Assembly: GCA_021736965.1 (NCBI GenBank) | Contig: JAIPEV010000055.1 | Location: forward strand, 1 to 9,743 | Source: Halanaerobiales bacterium | GTDB taxonomy: Bacteria > Bacillota > Halanaerobiia > Halanaerobiales > M55B127 | Reading direction: 5' to 3' | Length of the DNA stretch: 9,743 bases | In this document: piece after piece, positions 1 through 6,713 of the stretch | Position numbering within the stretch: the first letter of the stretch is position 1 | Layout of the letters: each line of letters opens with the position of its first letter | Notes under the pieces: generated by a model | Told to the model about the DNA's origin: nothing | What the model saw: only the letters and a program-made list of their open reading frames with translations | Databases searched by the model: none | Translations under genes and position numbers: made by a program

Positions 1-690
1 GCTCATGACTCTGCTCCATTAACTCCTATCGTTAAACAAGCTGCAAAAGAAGGTATCTATATTGTTTCAGTAGATAGAGGTCTAACTGAACCAGTATCTG
101 ATCTATATGTTGCAGGTGATAATCCAGGTTTAGGAAGAGTTAGTGCAGAGTGGATGGCTAAAGAATTAAACGGTAAAGGTGATATTGTAGTATTAGAAGG
201 TATTCCTTGTGTAATTAACTCACAAAGAGTAGATGCTTTTAATCAAGTAATGGATCAGTATTCAAATATTAATATATTGGATTCACAACCTGCTAATTGG
301 TCAACTCAAAAAGGTCTAGAAATTATGGAAAATTACCTACAAAAATATGATAAAATTGATGCTGTATGGGCACAGGATGACGATGTTCTCAAAGGTGTTT
401 TACAGGCCTATGAAGAGTCTGGAAGAGATGATATTAAATTCTTCTTAGGAGGAGCTGGATCTAAAGATATCGTCAAAATGGTAATGGAAGGAGATCCACT
501 AGTAAGAGCAGATGTAACATATCCACCTTCCATGATTGCAACTGGTATTAGTATGGGGGTAAAGGCAATGTTAGGTGAAAAACTTGATGGATTTTACCAA
601 AATAAATTACCTTCTGAAATAATACTAAGAGCTGAATTAGTAACTGAAGAAAATGCAGAAGATTATTACTATCCTGATTCAGTTTTTTAA
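1..690 (+). CDS. ABC sugar transporter substrate-binding protein, 3' part (5' end outside window)
   Basis: The frame is open from base 1 to the TAA at 688-690, giving 229 visible residues. An internal ATG at 154 is not a convincing start, because the reading upstream of it is equally protein-like (VKQAAKEGIYIVSVDRG, then AGDNPGLGR). It resembles a RbsB-type (Peripla_BP_4) periplasmic-binding fold: an alternating beta/alpha pattern, GKGDIVVLEG at visible residues 58-67, a ligand-pocket-like Arg in SQRVDAF at about 76, and AQDDD at 124-128, where these proteins contact the sugar. Family members are about 320-350 residues, so the signal peptide and about 100 N-terminal residues are missing. The protein would sit outside the membrane and hand a sugar to an ABC permease and ATPase encoded upstream, beyond the window. 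Xylose as ligand is inferred only from the adjacent xylAB genes; ribose, arabinose or other sugars are possible. It appears to be the last gene of its transcript, since a hairpin follows. Confidence 0.88.
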   Translation, partial: AHDSAPLTPIVKQAAKEGIYIVSVDRGLTEPVSDLYVAGDNPGLGRVSAEWMAKELNGKGDIVVLEGIPCVINSQRVDAFNQVMDQYSNINILDSQPANWSTQKGLEIMENYLQKYDKIDAVWAQDDDVLKGVLQAYEESGRDDIKFFLGGAGSKDIVKMVMEGDPLVRADVTYPPSMIATGISMGVKAMLGEKLDGFYQNKLPSEIILRAELVTEENAEDYYYPDSVF

Positions 691-709
691 GTCTAATTAA
701 ATAAAAAGC

Positions 710-735
710 GGGCACTTATTTTAAAATAAGTGCCC
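710..735 (+). terminator. Palindromic hairpin after the sugar-binding protein gene, probable terminator
   Basis: GGGCACTTATTTT is followed directly by AAAATAAGTGCCC, a perfect 13+13 bp inverted repeat; the central A/T bases would form the loop. It lies 20 bp past the stop codon. The tail downstream (TCTCCACACTTTTATTATA) is only moderately T-rich, so termination may be partial, or the hairpin may protect the mRNA 3' end and set expression of the binding protein above that of xylAB. Confidence 0.65.
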
Positions 736-761
736 TCTCCACACTTTTATTATATACTAAA

Positions 762-794
762 AAGTTTTAAATATAAAATAAAGTATAAAAACTT
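762..794. promoter_or_regulatory. Possible xylA control region: spaced inverted repeat
   Basis: In the 137-bp gap ahead of xylA, AAGTTTT (762-768) and AAAACTT (788-794) form a 7-bp inverted repeat with a 19-bp spacer. A TATACT at 753-758 could be a -10 box, but no good -35 box lies at the right distance. I see no match to the known XylR or CcpA consensus operators. The region is very AT-rich, so chance is a real explanation. Confidence 0.22.
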
Positions 795-827
795 AAATAT
801 GAAAATTCTTAAAAAGGAGAGTTTATA

Positions 828-2153
828 ATGTCAGAAATATTTCCAGAACTTCCTTATTTAAAATATGAAGGTAATAAATCAGAAAATTTATTGTCCTTTA
901 AGTATTATAATCCAAAAGAAAAAATTGATGGTCAGAGTATGGAAGAGATCCTAAGATTTTCTGTAGCATATTGGCACAGCTTTTGTAATACTGGTAGTGA
1001 TCCATTTGGTGCAGGGACCTTGACAAAACCATGGGACAGTATACAAGATCCATTAAAACATGCTCAAAAAAAAGCTGAAGGTGCTTTTGAATTTATTGAT
1101 AAATTAGGAGTAAATTACTTTTGTTTCCATGATAGAGATATAGCTCCTGCTGGCAAGTCCCTTAAAGAATCAAACTATAATTTAGATACAATGAAAGAAG
1201 TTATAAAAGAGTTAATGCAAAAAAAGAATATTAAATTATTATGGGGAACAGCAAATCTTTTTGAACATCCTAGATATGCTAATGGAGCTGCTACTTCTAA
1301 TAATCCTGAAGTGTTTGCTCATGCGGCAGCTCAGGTTAAAAAAGCTCTAGAAGTAACAAATTATCTTGACGGTAAAAACTATTTATTTTGGGGTGGACGT
1401 GAAGGATATGAAACACTATTAAATACTAAAATGAGCTTTGAACAAGATAATCTTGCACGTTTTTTAGCAATGGCAGTTGATCATGCTAAAAAAATCGGTT
1501 TTGATGGACAGTTTTTAATTGAACCTAAACCTGTAGAACCTACTAAACATCAATATGATTATGATGTAGCTAATGTTTTAAGTTTCTTAAAGAAGTATGA
1601 TTTAGATGATTACTTTAAGGTAAATATTGAAGCAAACCATGCAACTTTGGCTGGTCACACTTTTCAACATGAATTACAGCTTGCCCGTATAAATAACTTG
1701 TTAGGTAGTATTGATATAAATCAAGGTGATCCTCAACTGGGTTGGGATACAGATCAATTTCCTTCTAATATCTATATGACAACCTTAGCAATGTATGAGA
1801 TTTTAAAAAATGGTGGAATAAGTCCAGGTGGATTAAATTTTGATGCTAAAGTAAGAAGATCTTCTATAGATCCAATTGATATCATGTATGGCCATCTACT
1901 TGGTATTGATACCTATGCTAGAGGATTAAAAATTGCAAATAAATTAATAAAAGATAATGTTATAAAAGATTTTATTAATCAACGATATAAAGGTTATAAT
2001 AAAGGATTGGGTCAAAGAATAAGAGATGGCAAAGAAGATTTTGCTTCCTTAGAAAAATATATTTTAGAACAATATACTGAAGATAAATTAAGTTCTGGCA
2101 GACAGGAAATGTTAGAGTTAATCTTAAATCAATATATATTTGAAACTAGATAA
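828..2153 (+). CDS. xylA: Xylose isomerase
   Basis: This cytoplasmic, metal-dependent enzyme converts D-xylose to D-xylulose, and often D-glucose to D-fructose as well. At 441 residues it has the usual length of the class II (E. coli/Clostridium type) enzymes. All catalytic positions I could check are present at the standard class II numbering: H101 and D104 in FCFHDRD, W139, E232 and K234 in IEPKP, E268 and H271 in NIEANH, D296 in SIDINQGD, D307 and D309 in GWDTD, and D339 in NFDAKVRR. The ATG start has AAGGAGA 7 bases upstream, and the protein begins colinearly with the family. It is followed 22 bp later by xylB on the same strand, so the two are almost certainly co-transcribed. The hairpin upstream separates it, at least partly, from the sugar-binding protein gene. 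The sequence looks intact. Confidence 0.97.
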   Translation: MSEIFPELPYLKYEGNKSENLLSFKYYNPKEKIDGQSMEEILRFSVAYWHSFCNTGSDPFGAGTLTKPWDSIQDPLKHAQKKAEGAFEFIDKLGVNYFCFHDRDIAPAGKSLKESNYNLDTMKEVIKELMQKKNIKLLWGTANLFEHPRYANGAATSNNPEVFAHAAAQVKKALEVTNYLDGKNYLFWGGREGYETLLNTKMSFEQDNLARFLAMAVDHAKKIGFDGQFLIEPKPVEPTKHQYDYDVANVLSFLKKYDLDDYFKVNIEANHATLAGHTFQHELQLARINNLLGSIDINQGDPQLGWDTDQFPSNIYMTTLAMYEILKNGGISPGGLNFDAKVRRSSIDPIDIMYGHLLGIDTYARGLKIANKLIKDNVIKDFINQRYKGYNKGLGQRIRDGKEDFASLEKYILEQYTEDKLSSGRQEMLELILNQYIFETR

Positions 2154-2165
2154 AAATAAGGAAAG

Positions 2166-2170
2166 AAGGA
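2166..2170 (+). promoter_or_regulatory. Ribosome binding site deciding the xylB start
   Basis: AAGGA lies 5 bases ahead of the ATG at 2176. The same frame is open back to a TTG at 2140 that overlaps the end of xylA, but that TTG has no Shine-Dalgarno sequence, and the 12 extra residues (MKLDKNKERRIV) are not part of the kinase fold, which begins with SYLLGIDIGTS. Confidence 0.7.
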
Positions 2171-2175
2171 TTGTT

Positions 2176-3669
2176 ATGTCTTATCTATTAGGTATTGACA
2201 TCGGTACTAGTAATGTGAAAGTCTTAATAATATCTTCTAATGGAAAGTTAGTTGCTACAGAAGAAAAATCTTATCCTCTTTATTCTTTAAATCAAGGTTG
2301 GTCTGAGCAAAACCCACAAGATTGGTGGAGTTCTACAAAGACTGCAATAAAAACGATTATTTCTAAAAACGATATAAAACCTTTTAATATTTCTAGTATA
2401 AGTCTTTCTGGGCAGATGCATAGCTTGGTCCTGTTAGATAAAAATAAAGAAGTAATTAGGAGAGCAATTTTGTGGAATGACACTAGAACTTCCCATCAGT
2501 GTAACGATATTTTAAAAAAAGTAGGTGGATTAAATAAGCTAATAAAGTTAGTTTCTAATCCTGCCTTAGAAGGATTTACAGCCCCTAAAATATTATGGGT
2601 TCGGGATAACGAGCCAGAAAACTATAAAAAAATAAGACATATCTTACTGCCTAAAGACTATATAAGATATAAGTTAACTAAAGAAATAAAAAGTGAAGTA
2701 TCAGATAATGCTGGGACTTTATTATTTGATGTCAAAAACAAAAAATGGTCAAAAGAAATGTTAAAAATTCTTAATATAGATAAAGAACTTTTACCAGAAG
2801 TTATTAAATCTACTGAAGTAGCTGGTTATATTACAAAAAAAGCTGCAAAAGATACTGGTTTAAAAAAAGATACTTTAGTAATTGCTGGTGGTGCTGATAA
2901 TGCCTGTGGAGCTGTTGGGAGTGGCATAATTAAAAATGGGAGGGTAATGATTAGTATTGGAACTTCAGGGGTTGTTTTAGCTCAAAGTAACAAACCTGTT
3001 CCCGATTTAAAGGGTAGAATACATCTATTTAATCACGCAAATCCTGATAAGTATTATAATATGGGGGTAATGTTATCTGCAGCAGGCTCGTTTAATTGGT
3101 TAATGAAAAATATGTATGACAATAACTATGATATTAAATCTTTAAATAAATTAGCAGCAGAATCGAAACCTGGTAGTGAAAAGTTAATATTTTTACCATA
3201 CTTAGTTGGAGAACGCACTCCTCATGCTGATTCAAAAGCGCGTGGAGTATTTTTCGGGATCTCAAACAAACATAAAATTAACCACTTTGTTAGATCTGTA
3301 ATGGAGGGTGTTGTATTTGGTCTAAAGGATTCTCTTAATCTTATTAAAGAAAAAGGTTTAAATATAGATCAAGTTAGAGTAATTGGTGGTGGTGCTAAAA
3401 GCAAACTATGGTGTCAAATCCTTGCAGATGTTATCAAAAAAGAAGTAGTTTTAATTAATTTTGAAGAGGGTCCAGCCTTTGGAGCTGCATTAATTGCAGG
3501 AGTAGGTGCAGGTATATTTTTAGATTTTGAACAGGCTGAAAGAAATTTTATCAAGATTAATGACAAAATAAGACCTAATACTAATAATTATGATATATAT
3601 GATCATAATTATAGTATTTATACCGGACTTTATGAAAGTTTAAAAGAAAATTTTAAAGAAAACATCTAA
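2176..3669 (+). CDS. xylB: Xylulokinase
   Basis: This FGGY-family sugar kinase phosphorylates D-xylulose with ATP to D-xylulose 5-phosphate, feeding the pentose phosphate or phosphoketolase route. The protein is 497 residues from the ATG at 2176, the normal length. Visible landmarks: the N-terminal phosphate loop GIDIGTSNVK with D8, the substrate-site motif SGQMH at 78-82, WNDTRT at 100-105, GGADNACGAVG at 238-248 with the likely catalytic base D241, SIGTSGVV at about 260-267, and the C-terminal adenosine-site motif GGGAKSKLWCQILAD. The SGQMH plus WNDTRT pair favours xylulokinase over glycerol kinase or gluconokinase, and its place directly after xylA agrees. It ends at a strong intrinsic terminator, so it is the last gene of the xyl unit. 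Confidence 0.96.
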   Translation: MSYLLGIDIGTSNVKVLIISSNGKLVATEEKSYPLYSLNQGWSEQNPQDWWSSTKTAIKTIISKNDIKPFNISSISLSGQMHSLVLLDKNKEVIRRAILWNDTRTSHQCNDILKKVGGLNKLIKLVSNPALEGFTAPKILWVRDNEPENYKKIRHILLPKDYIRYKLTKEIKSEVSDNAGTLLFDVKNKKWSKEMLKILNIDKELLPEVIKSTEVAGYITKKAAKDTGLKKDTLVIAGGADNACGAVGSGIIKNGRVMISIGTSGVVLAQSNKPVPDLKGRIHLFNHANPDKYYNMGVMLSAAGSFNWLMKNMYDNNYDIKSLNKLAAESKPGSEKLIFLPYLVGERTPHADSKARGVFFGISNKHKINHFVRSVMEGVVFGLKDSLNLIKEKGLNIDQVRVIGGGAKSKLWCQILADVIKKEVVLINFEEGPAFGAALIAGVGAGIFLDFEQAERNFIKINDKIRPNTNNYDIYDHNYSIYTGLYESLKENFKENI

Positions 3670-3671
3670 TT

Positions 3672-3698
3672 AATGGTCCCTTTGTGGATCATTTTTTT
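3672..3698 (+). terminator. Intrinsic terminator of the xylAB unit
   Basis: AATGGTCC (3672-3679) pairs with GGATCATT (3686-3693) through 8 pairs including one G-U, with loop CTTTGT, and runs into seven T residues. It starts 2 bp past the xylB stop and ends just before the convergent YihY gene. Read on the - strand, the wobble pair becomes an A-C mismatch and no T tract follows, so it should act on the xyl transcript only. Confidence 0.85.
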
Positions 3699-3699
3699 A

Positions 3700-4539
3700 T
3701 TAATTGGTATTAATCTCTTTTGATATCGAATTAATTTCTCCACCTATTATTAAGATCAAGCTAAATAGATATAGCCAAAGCATTAAAATAATAATTGCTG
3801 ATAAGGAACCATAGATTAATGAAAAGTTTGCAATATAATTAATGAATATAGAAAAAAGATAAGATAAAGCTGTCCAACTAAAAAGGGTAAAAATTGTTCC
3901 GGGTAAAACATTTGTAATCGATTGATTTTGATTTGGTAAATACATATATAAGGTAACAATAGTTAAGATAATAGCAAATGGTAAGGCAGTTAGCTTAATT
4001 AGATTAAATATTTCATAAATTTTAGGATCAATGTATAGATAGTTTGATATAAATGAAAAGAATCCCTTTCCAATATTAGGAAGTGTAAGTAAAAATGCGA
4101 TACCAACGATAATAAGGACTGTATATAAGATATCTATAAACTTTAAATGAAGATAGTTTCTGTTTTCTTTTACTTCATAGGCCATGTTAAGAGATTTCAT
4201 TAGGGCCCTAATACCACGGGAAGAAGACCACAAAACTCCAATAATTGAGATAGATAAGATACTAAAATCTTTCAGTATTATATTTTGGTTTATGAACTCA
4301 ATTACTAGATAATGAACTTTTTGAGGAAAAATTATTTCAATGGTGGATAAAACTAAGTTAGTATCTAATGATAGTTTTCCCAAAATTGCAAAGAGTACAA
4401 TCAAAAAAGGAAATAAAGATAGGGTAAAAAAGAAGGCCATCAAAGCCCCATAGGCCTGTATATCATGTTTGGTATATCTTTTGACAAGTCGTTTTAAAAT
4501 ATATATCCCTTTATTTTTTGTTTTATCAATTATATTCAT
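3700..4539 (-). CDS. YihY/BrkB family inner-membrane protein
   Basis: A 279-residue integral membrane protein with about six hydrophobic segments, roughly at residues 33-54, 93-112, 134-156, 180-202, 211-236 and 243-268. The family is recognised from the RYTKHDIQAYGALMAFFF start, the middle VLWSSSRGIRALMKSLN segment (102-118), and the C-terminal YGSLSAIIILMLWLYLFS run ending in GGEIN (243-270). Members were once misnamed ribonuclease BN; the true role is unsettled, with proposals around envelope function and transport. The ATG start has AAGGTG 5 bases upstream. It lies 67 bp downstream of the PLP enzyme gene on the same strand and is probably the last gene of that transcript. Its 3' end abuts the xylB terminator, and I see no clear terminator of its own. 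Function in this locus is unknown. Confidence 0.9.
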   Translation of the reverse strand: MNIIDKTKNKGIYILKRLVKRYTKHDIQAYGALMAFFFTLSLFPFLIVLFAILGKLSLDTNLVLSTIEIIFPQKVHYLVIEFINQNIILKDFSILSISIIGVLWSSSRGIRALMKSLNMAYEVKENRNYLHLKFIDILYTVLIIVGIAFLLTLPNIGKGFFSFISNYLYIDPKIYEIFNLIKLTALPFAIILTIVTLYMYLPNQNQSITNVLPGTIFTLFSWTALSYLFSIFINYIANFSLIYGSLSAIIILMLWLYLFSLILIIGGEINSISKEINTN

Positions 4540-4606
4540 ATAATCACCTTGTAATGTCTTTGAAAATAAGAAAGTTTATAAAAAAATATTTTAATCGACA
4601 AAAGTA

Positions 4607-5752
4607 TTATAACTTAGAGAGTACATTAAGAGTATATTCAATTTCTTTTTTGGTATTTTTCCATCCAATACTAAACCTTAATGTTCCTTCAGGAAAAGTT
4701 CCTATTGCTTTGTGGGCAAGTGGTGCACAGTGCAAGCCAGATCTAACCATTATCTTATATTCATTGAATAATCTGTATCCTAACTCACCTATATCATAAT
4801 CTTCAACAGATAAGCCAACCGTAGGAACCTTTTTTGAACTATCTAGCGTTCCATGAACTTTGATACTTTTTATACTTTTAAGGCCTGCCAGAAAAACATC
4901 TAATAGATTTTTTTCATGTTTAAAAATAGTATCTATTCCAGTCTTTTGAATATAATCTATACCTGCCTTTAATCCAACAATACCAGGGGTATTAATTGTA
5001 CCACTCTCAAATTTATCTGGCAAAAAGTCAGGTTGGTTCACACTTTCGGAAAGACTACCAGTACCTCCTGTAATCAAGGAGTCCATCTGATTAGCTAATC
5101 TATCACTTATGATCATTCCTCCAATACCTTGTGGCCCAAGTAAACTTTTATGTCCAGTGAAACCCAAGAAGTCTAAGTTCAACTTTTTAAAATCAATATC
5201 GATAATTCCTGCAGTTTGTGCAGTATCTATTGCAAAAAAAACATTGTGCTTACTTGCTATTTGTCCAATTTCCTCTATCGGTAAGATTGTTCCAGTAACA
5301 TTTGAGGCGTGGTTTATTAAAATAAGCTTTGTTGAGTCATTTATACTTTCTGAAACCAGGTAAGGATCAAAGAGGCCTTTCTGATCTGCCTTTAAATAAC
5401 TTACTTTTATAATATCTTTATCTTCAAGTTGTTTTAAGGGCCTAAGCACAGCATTATGTTCCAAATTTGTAGTTATTACATGATCACCTTTTTTTAATAA
5501 ACCTTTGATTAAGAAGTTCAGTGATTCGGTTATATTTTTAGTAAAGATAATATTTTCAACTTGTTCAGCTTTAAAGAAGTCAGCAATTGTAAATCTTGCA
5601 TCCATAACCATTTTCCCAGCCTCAATAGCACATTGGTAACCACCACGACCAGGACTACAGTTAATCTTTTTCATAAAATTACTCATTTTATTTATTACAG
5701 TTTCAGGCTTATCTTTAGTTGTAGCAGCATTATCTAAATATACTTGATTCAT
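4607..5752 (-). CDS. Cysteine desulfurase-like class V aminotransferase, EGC subfamily
   Basis: A cytoplasmic PLP enzyme of the NifS/SufS superfamily that would release sulfur (or selenium) from cysteine (or selenocysteine) as an enzyme-bound persulfide. From the ATG at 5752 it has 381 residues. Visible features: the N-terminal YLDNAATT, the SPGRGGYQ motif (about 33-40) typical of the 'EGC' subfamily, LEHNA with the PLP-stacking His at about 99, AIDTAQTAG with the cofactor Asp at about 176, the Schiff-base Lys in GFTGHKS at about 202, and the catalytic loop RSGLHCAP with Cys at about 342. The C-terminal GTFPEGTLRFSIG is also characteristic. The catalytic residues are all present, so it is probably active. 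No IscU/SufU scaffold, thiI or selD gene is nearby, so the acceptor of the sulfur is unknown. It follows the TetR gene by 35 bp on the same strand and is probably co-transcribed with it. Confidence 0.9.
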   Translation of the reverse strand: MNQVYLDNAATTKDKPETVINKMSNFMKKINCSPGRGGYQCAIEAGKMVMDARFTIADFFKAEQVENIIFTKNITESLNFLIKGLLKKGDHVITTNLEHNAVLRPLKQLEDKDIIKVSYLKADQKGLFDPYLVSESINDSTKLILINHASNVTGTILPIEEIGQIASKHNVFFAIDTAQTAGIIDIDFKKLNLDFLGFTGHKSLLGPQGIGGMIISDRLANQMDSLITGGTGSLSESVNQPDFLPDKFESGTINTPGIVGLKAGIDYIQKTGIDTIFKHEKNLLDVFLAGLKSIKSIKVHGTLDSSKKVPTVGLSVEDYDIGELGYRLFNEYKIMVRSGLHCAPLAHKAIGTFPEGTLRFSIGWKNTKKEIEYTLNVLSKL

Positions 5753-5758
5753 AATCAT

Positions 5759-5764
5759 CCCCCC
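5759..5764 (-). promoter_or_regulatory. G-run ribosome binding site deciding the desulfurase start
   Basis: Read on the - strand, GGGGGG sits 6 bases ahead of the ATG at 5752. It directly abuts an earlier in-frame ATG at 5758, which is too close to be served by it. The protein from the later ATG (MNQVYLDNAATT) also begins where the family usually begins. Confidence 0.6.
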
Positions 5765-5787
5765 AATAATTATTTTTGATTGATATC

Positions 5788-6447
5788 TTAATTAAAGGAT
5801 TTAAAAACAGATTTAATATGATTTAAAGTTCTTTCGGTTGCTTCTGAAATTGAATAGTTAACCCGACTATTATATATTAAAGAAAGCATACCATGGTAAA
5901 AAAATGTATTCATTTCATCAACAGTTCTAGCATTTTTTTTGTTCAAATAACCACCCTCAACACATTTTCTTATTGGATAAGAGAGATTATTCTTTAAATA
6001 AGTATTAGTAAGTAATGGTAAAAACTTAGAAGGCTCAAGTCGAAAGTCTTCGGGATAAAGTATAAAGTATTTATCGATTAAAAGTGAAGGCTTTTCATCA
6101 ATATTTTGAACAAATACTGAATAATATATTTCAGGATTTTTATAAGAAAACTGACAAAAATTATCCCACATTTTAATATATATTTGATATGGATCCTTTA
6201 ACTGATCGGTATTATTAGCAACTTTAATAAAGTACTCTCTCATGTAGTCAAGGGAAGCAAAGAAGATAAGTTGTTTACTATTATCAAAATAGTTATAAAT
6301 CGTTGCAGGATTATATCCAGAAATTTTAGCGACCTTTCTGACCTTTACCTGATTAAGACCTTTATCTCTTAATATTTTTATGGTTGAATCGATAAATACT
6401 CTAATTATATTTTTTGTTTTAATATCATCTTGATCAAATTCTATCAT
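5788..6447 (-). CDS. TetR/AcrR-type transcriptional regulator (leftward copy)
   Basis: A 219-residue one-component regulator. The N-terminal DNA-binding domain spans about residues 10-60; the helix-turn-helix reads VRKVAKISGYNPATIYNYF (36-54), the classic TetR pattern. The all-helical C-terminal half would bind a ligand and dimerise; it contains Y-H-G-M-L-S-L-I near residue 185. The ligand cannot be predicted. The start is ATG, with AAAAGAGTGA 6 bases upstream. It is the first gene of a leftward unit with the desulfurase-like enzyme and YihY, and is divergent from a paralogue at 6714. By eye, 37 of the first 63 residues are identical between the two, including 23 of 27 across 37-63, with further matching blocks near the C-terminus. 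Most TetR proteins repress their own and neighbouring promoters, so this one probably acts on the shared intergenic region. Confidence 0.93.
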   Translation of the reverse strand: MIEFDQDDIKTKNIIRVFIDSTIKILRDKGLNQVKVRKVAKISGYNPATIYNYFDNSKQLIFFASLDYMREYFIKVANNTDQLKDPYQIYIKMWDNFCQFSYKNPEIYYSVFVQNIDEKPSLLIDKYFILYPEDFRLEPSKFLPLLTNTYLKNNLSYPIRKCVEGGYLNKKNARTVDEMNTFFYHGMLSLIYNSRVNYSISEATERTLNHIKSVFKSFN

Positions 6448-6498
6448 ATTTATTCACTCTTTTCTAACATTATTAGGATTATAGTTATTAATAAATTA

Positions 6499-6527
6499 AT
6501 AATATAATAAATAAGGTATCTTTGCAA
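6499..6527 (-). promoter_or_regulatory. Candidate promoter of the leftward TetR unit
   Basis: On the - strand, TTGCAA (6527-6522) as -35 box and TATTAT (6504-6499) as -10 box are separated by exactly 17 bases, matching the sigma-A consensus at 4 of 6 and 5 of 6 positions. Transcription would begin near 6492 and leave a leader of about 45 bases. In such AT-rich DNA this is suggestive only. Confidence 0.35.
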
Positions 6528-6533
6528 GATATC
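6515..6533. promoter_or_regulatory. Candidate operator: palindrome GGTATCTT-TGC-AAGATATC
   Basis: GGTATCTT and AAGATATC flank a 3-base centre; 7 of 8 positions are symmetric, and the core TATCTT/AAGATA is perfect. The length (19 bp) suits a TetR dimer. It overlaps the candidate -35 box of the leftward unit, where a bound repressor would block transcription. Confidence 0.4.
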
Positions 6534-6603
6534 TATATATTCATTGTGATAATAATAACTTGAAAATAAAAGAAGGAATTTTCTGACTAACAAAGAAATT
6601 AAA

Positions 6604-6630
6604 AAACATGGTTAATATATAAACATGTTT
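6604..6630. repeat. Repeated near-palindrome AAACATGGTT / AAACATGTTT
   Basis: AAACATGGTT (6604-6613) and the perfect 10-bp palindrome AAACATGTTT (6621-6630) are direct copies differing at one base, 17 bp apart start to start. AAACATG (6604-6610) and CATGTTT (6624-6630) also form a 7-bp inverted repeat. These bases are less A/T-only than their surroundings, so a protein-binding site is plausible. Confidence 0.35.
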
Positions 6631-6660
6631 GAGATATTTTCAGAATATTTACTCTACTAA

Positions 6661-6698
6661 TTTAAGTAAAATTTTAAGTTCAATAACTTAAACTTAAA
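6661..6698. promoter_or_regulatory. Candidate operator with a 20-bp palindrome and flanking half-sites, upstream of the rightward TetR
   Basis: TTTAAGTT-CAAT-AACTTAAA (6673-6692) is a perfect 8+4+8 inverted repeat. It is flanked by another TTTAAGT at 6661-6667 and another ACTTAAA at 6692-6698, giving four half-sites in 38 bp. It ends about 5 bp before the ribosome binding site of the rightward TetR gene, the usual place for an autoregulatory operator. An alternative is an mRNA hairpin close to the start codon. Confidence 0.45.
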
Positions 6699-6713
6699 AA
6701 AGAGAGTGATTGT

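Noticed and set aside
2140..2175. Earlier TTG start for xylB overlapping the end of xylA
   Set aside because: No ribosome binding site precedes it, and the 12 added residues lie outside the kinase fold. The ATG at 2176 has AAGGA at good spacing.
4518..4799. Open frame of 93 codons on the + strand spanning the YihY-desulfurase gap
   Set aside because: It overlaps the start of YihY and the end of the desulfurase antisense, with no ribosome binding site and no recognisable domain.
5109..5363. Open frame of 84 codons on the + strand inside the cysteine desulfurase gene
   Set aside because: It is a shadow of the real gene on the other strand, which carries all catalytic motifs; there is no ribosome binding site of its own.
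5751..5758. ATAATCAT at the desulfurase start resembling half of the 9184-9197 palindrome
   Set aside because: It arises from two closely spaced start codons read on the other strand and has no symmetric partner.
6485..6502. Inverted repeat TTATTAA-TAAA-TTAATAA as an operator
   Set aside because: It is made only of A and T in a stretch that is nearly all A and T, so such repeats are expected by chance. It also overlaps the candidate -10 box of the leftward unit, but adds no independent support.
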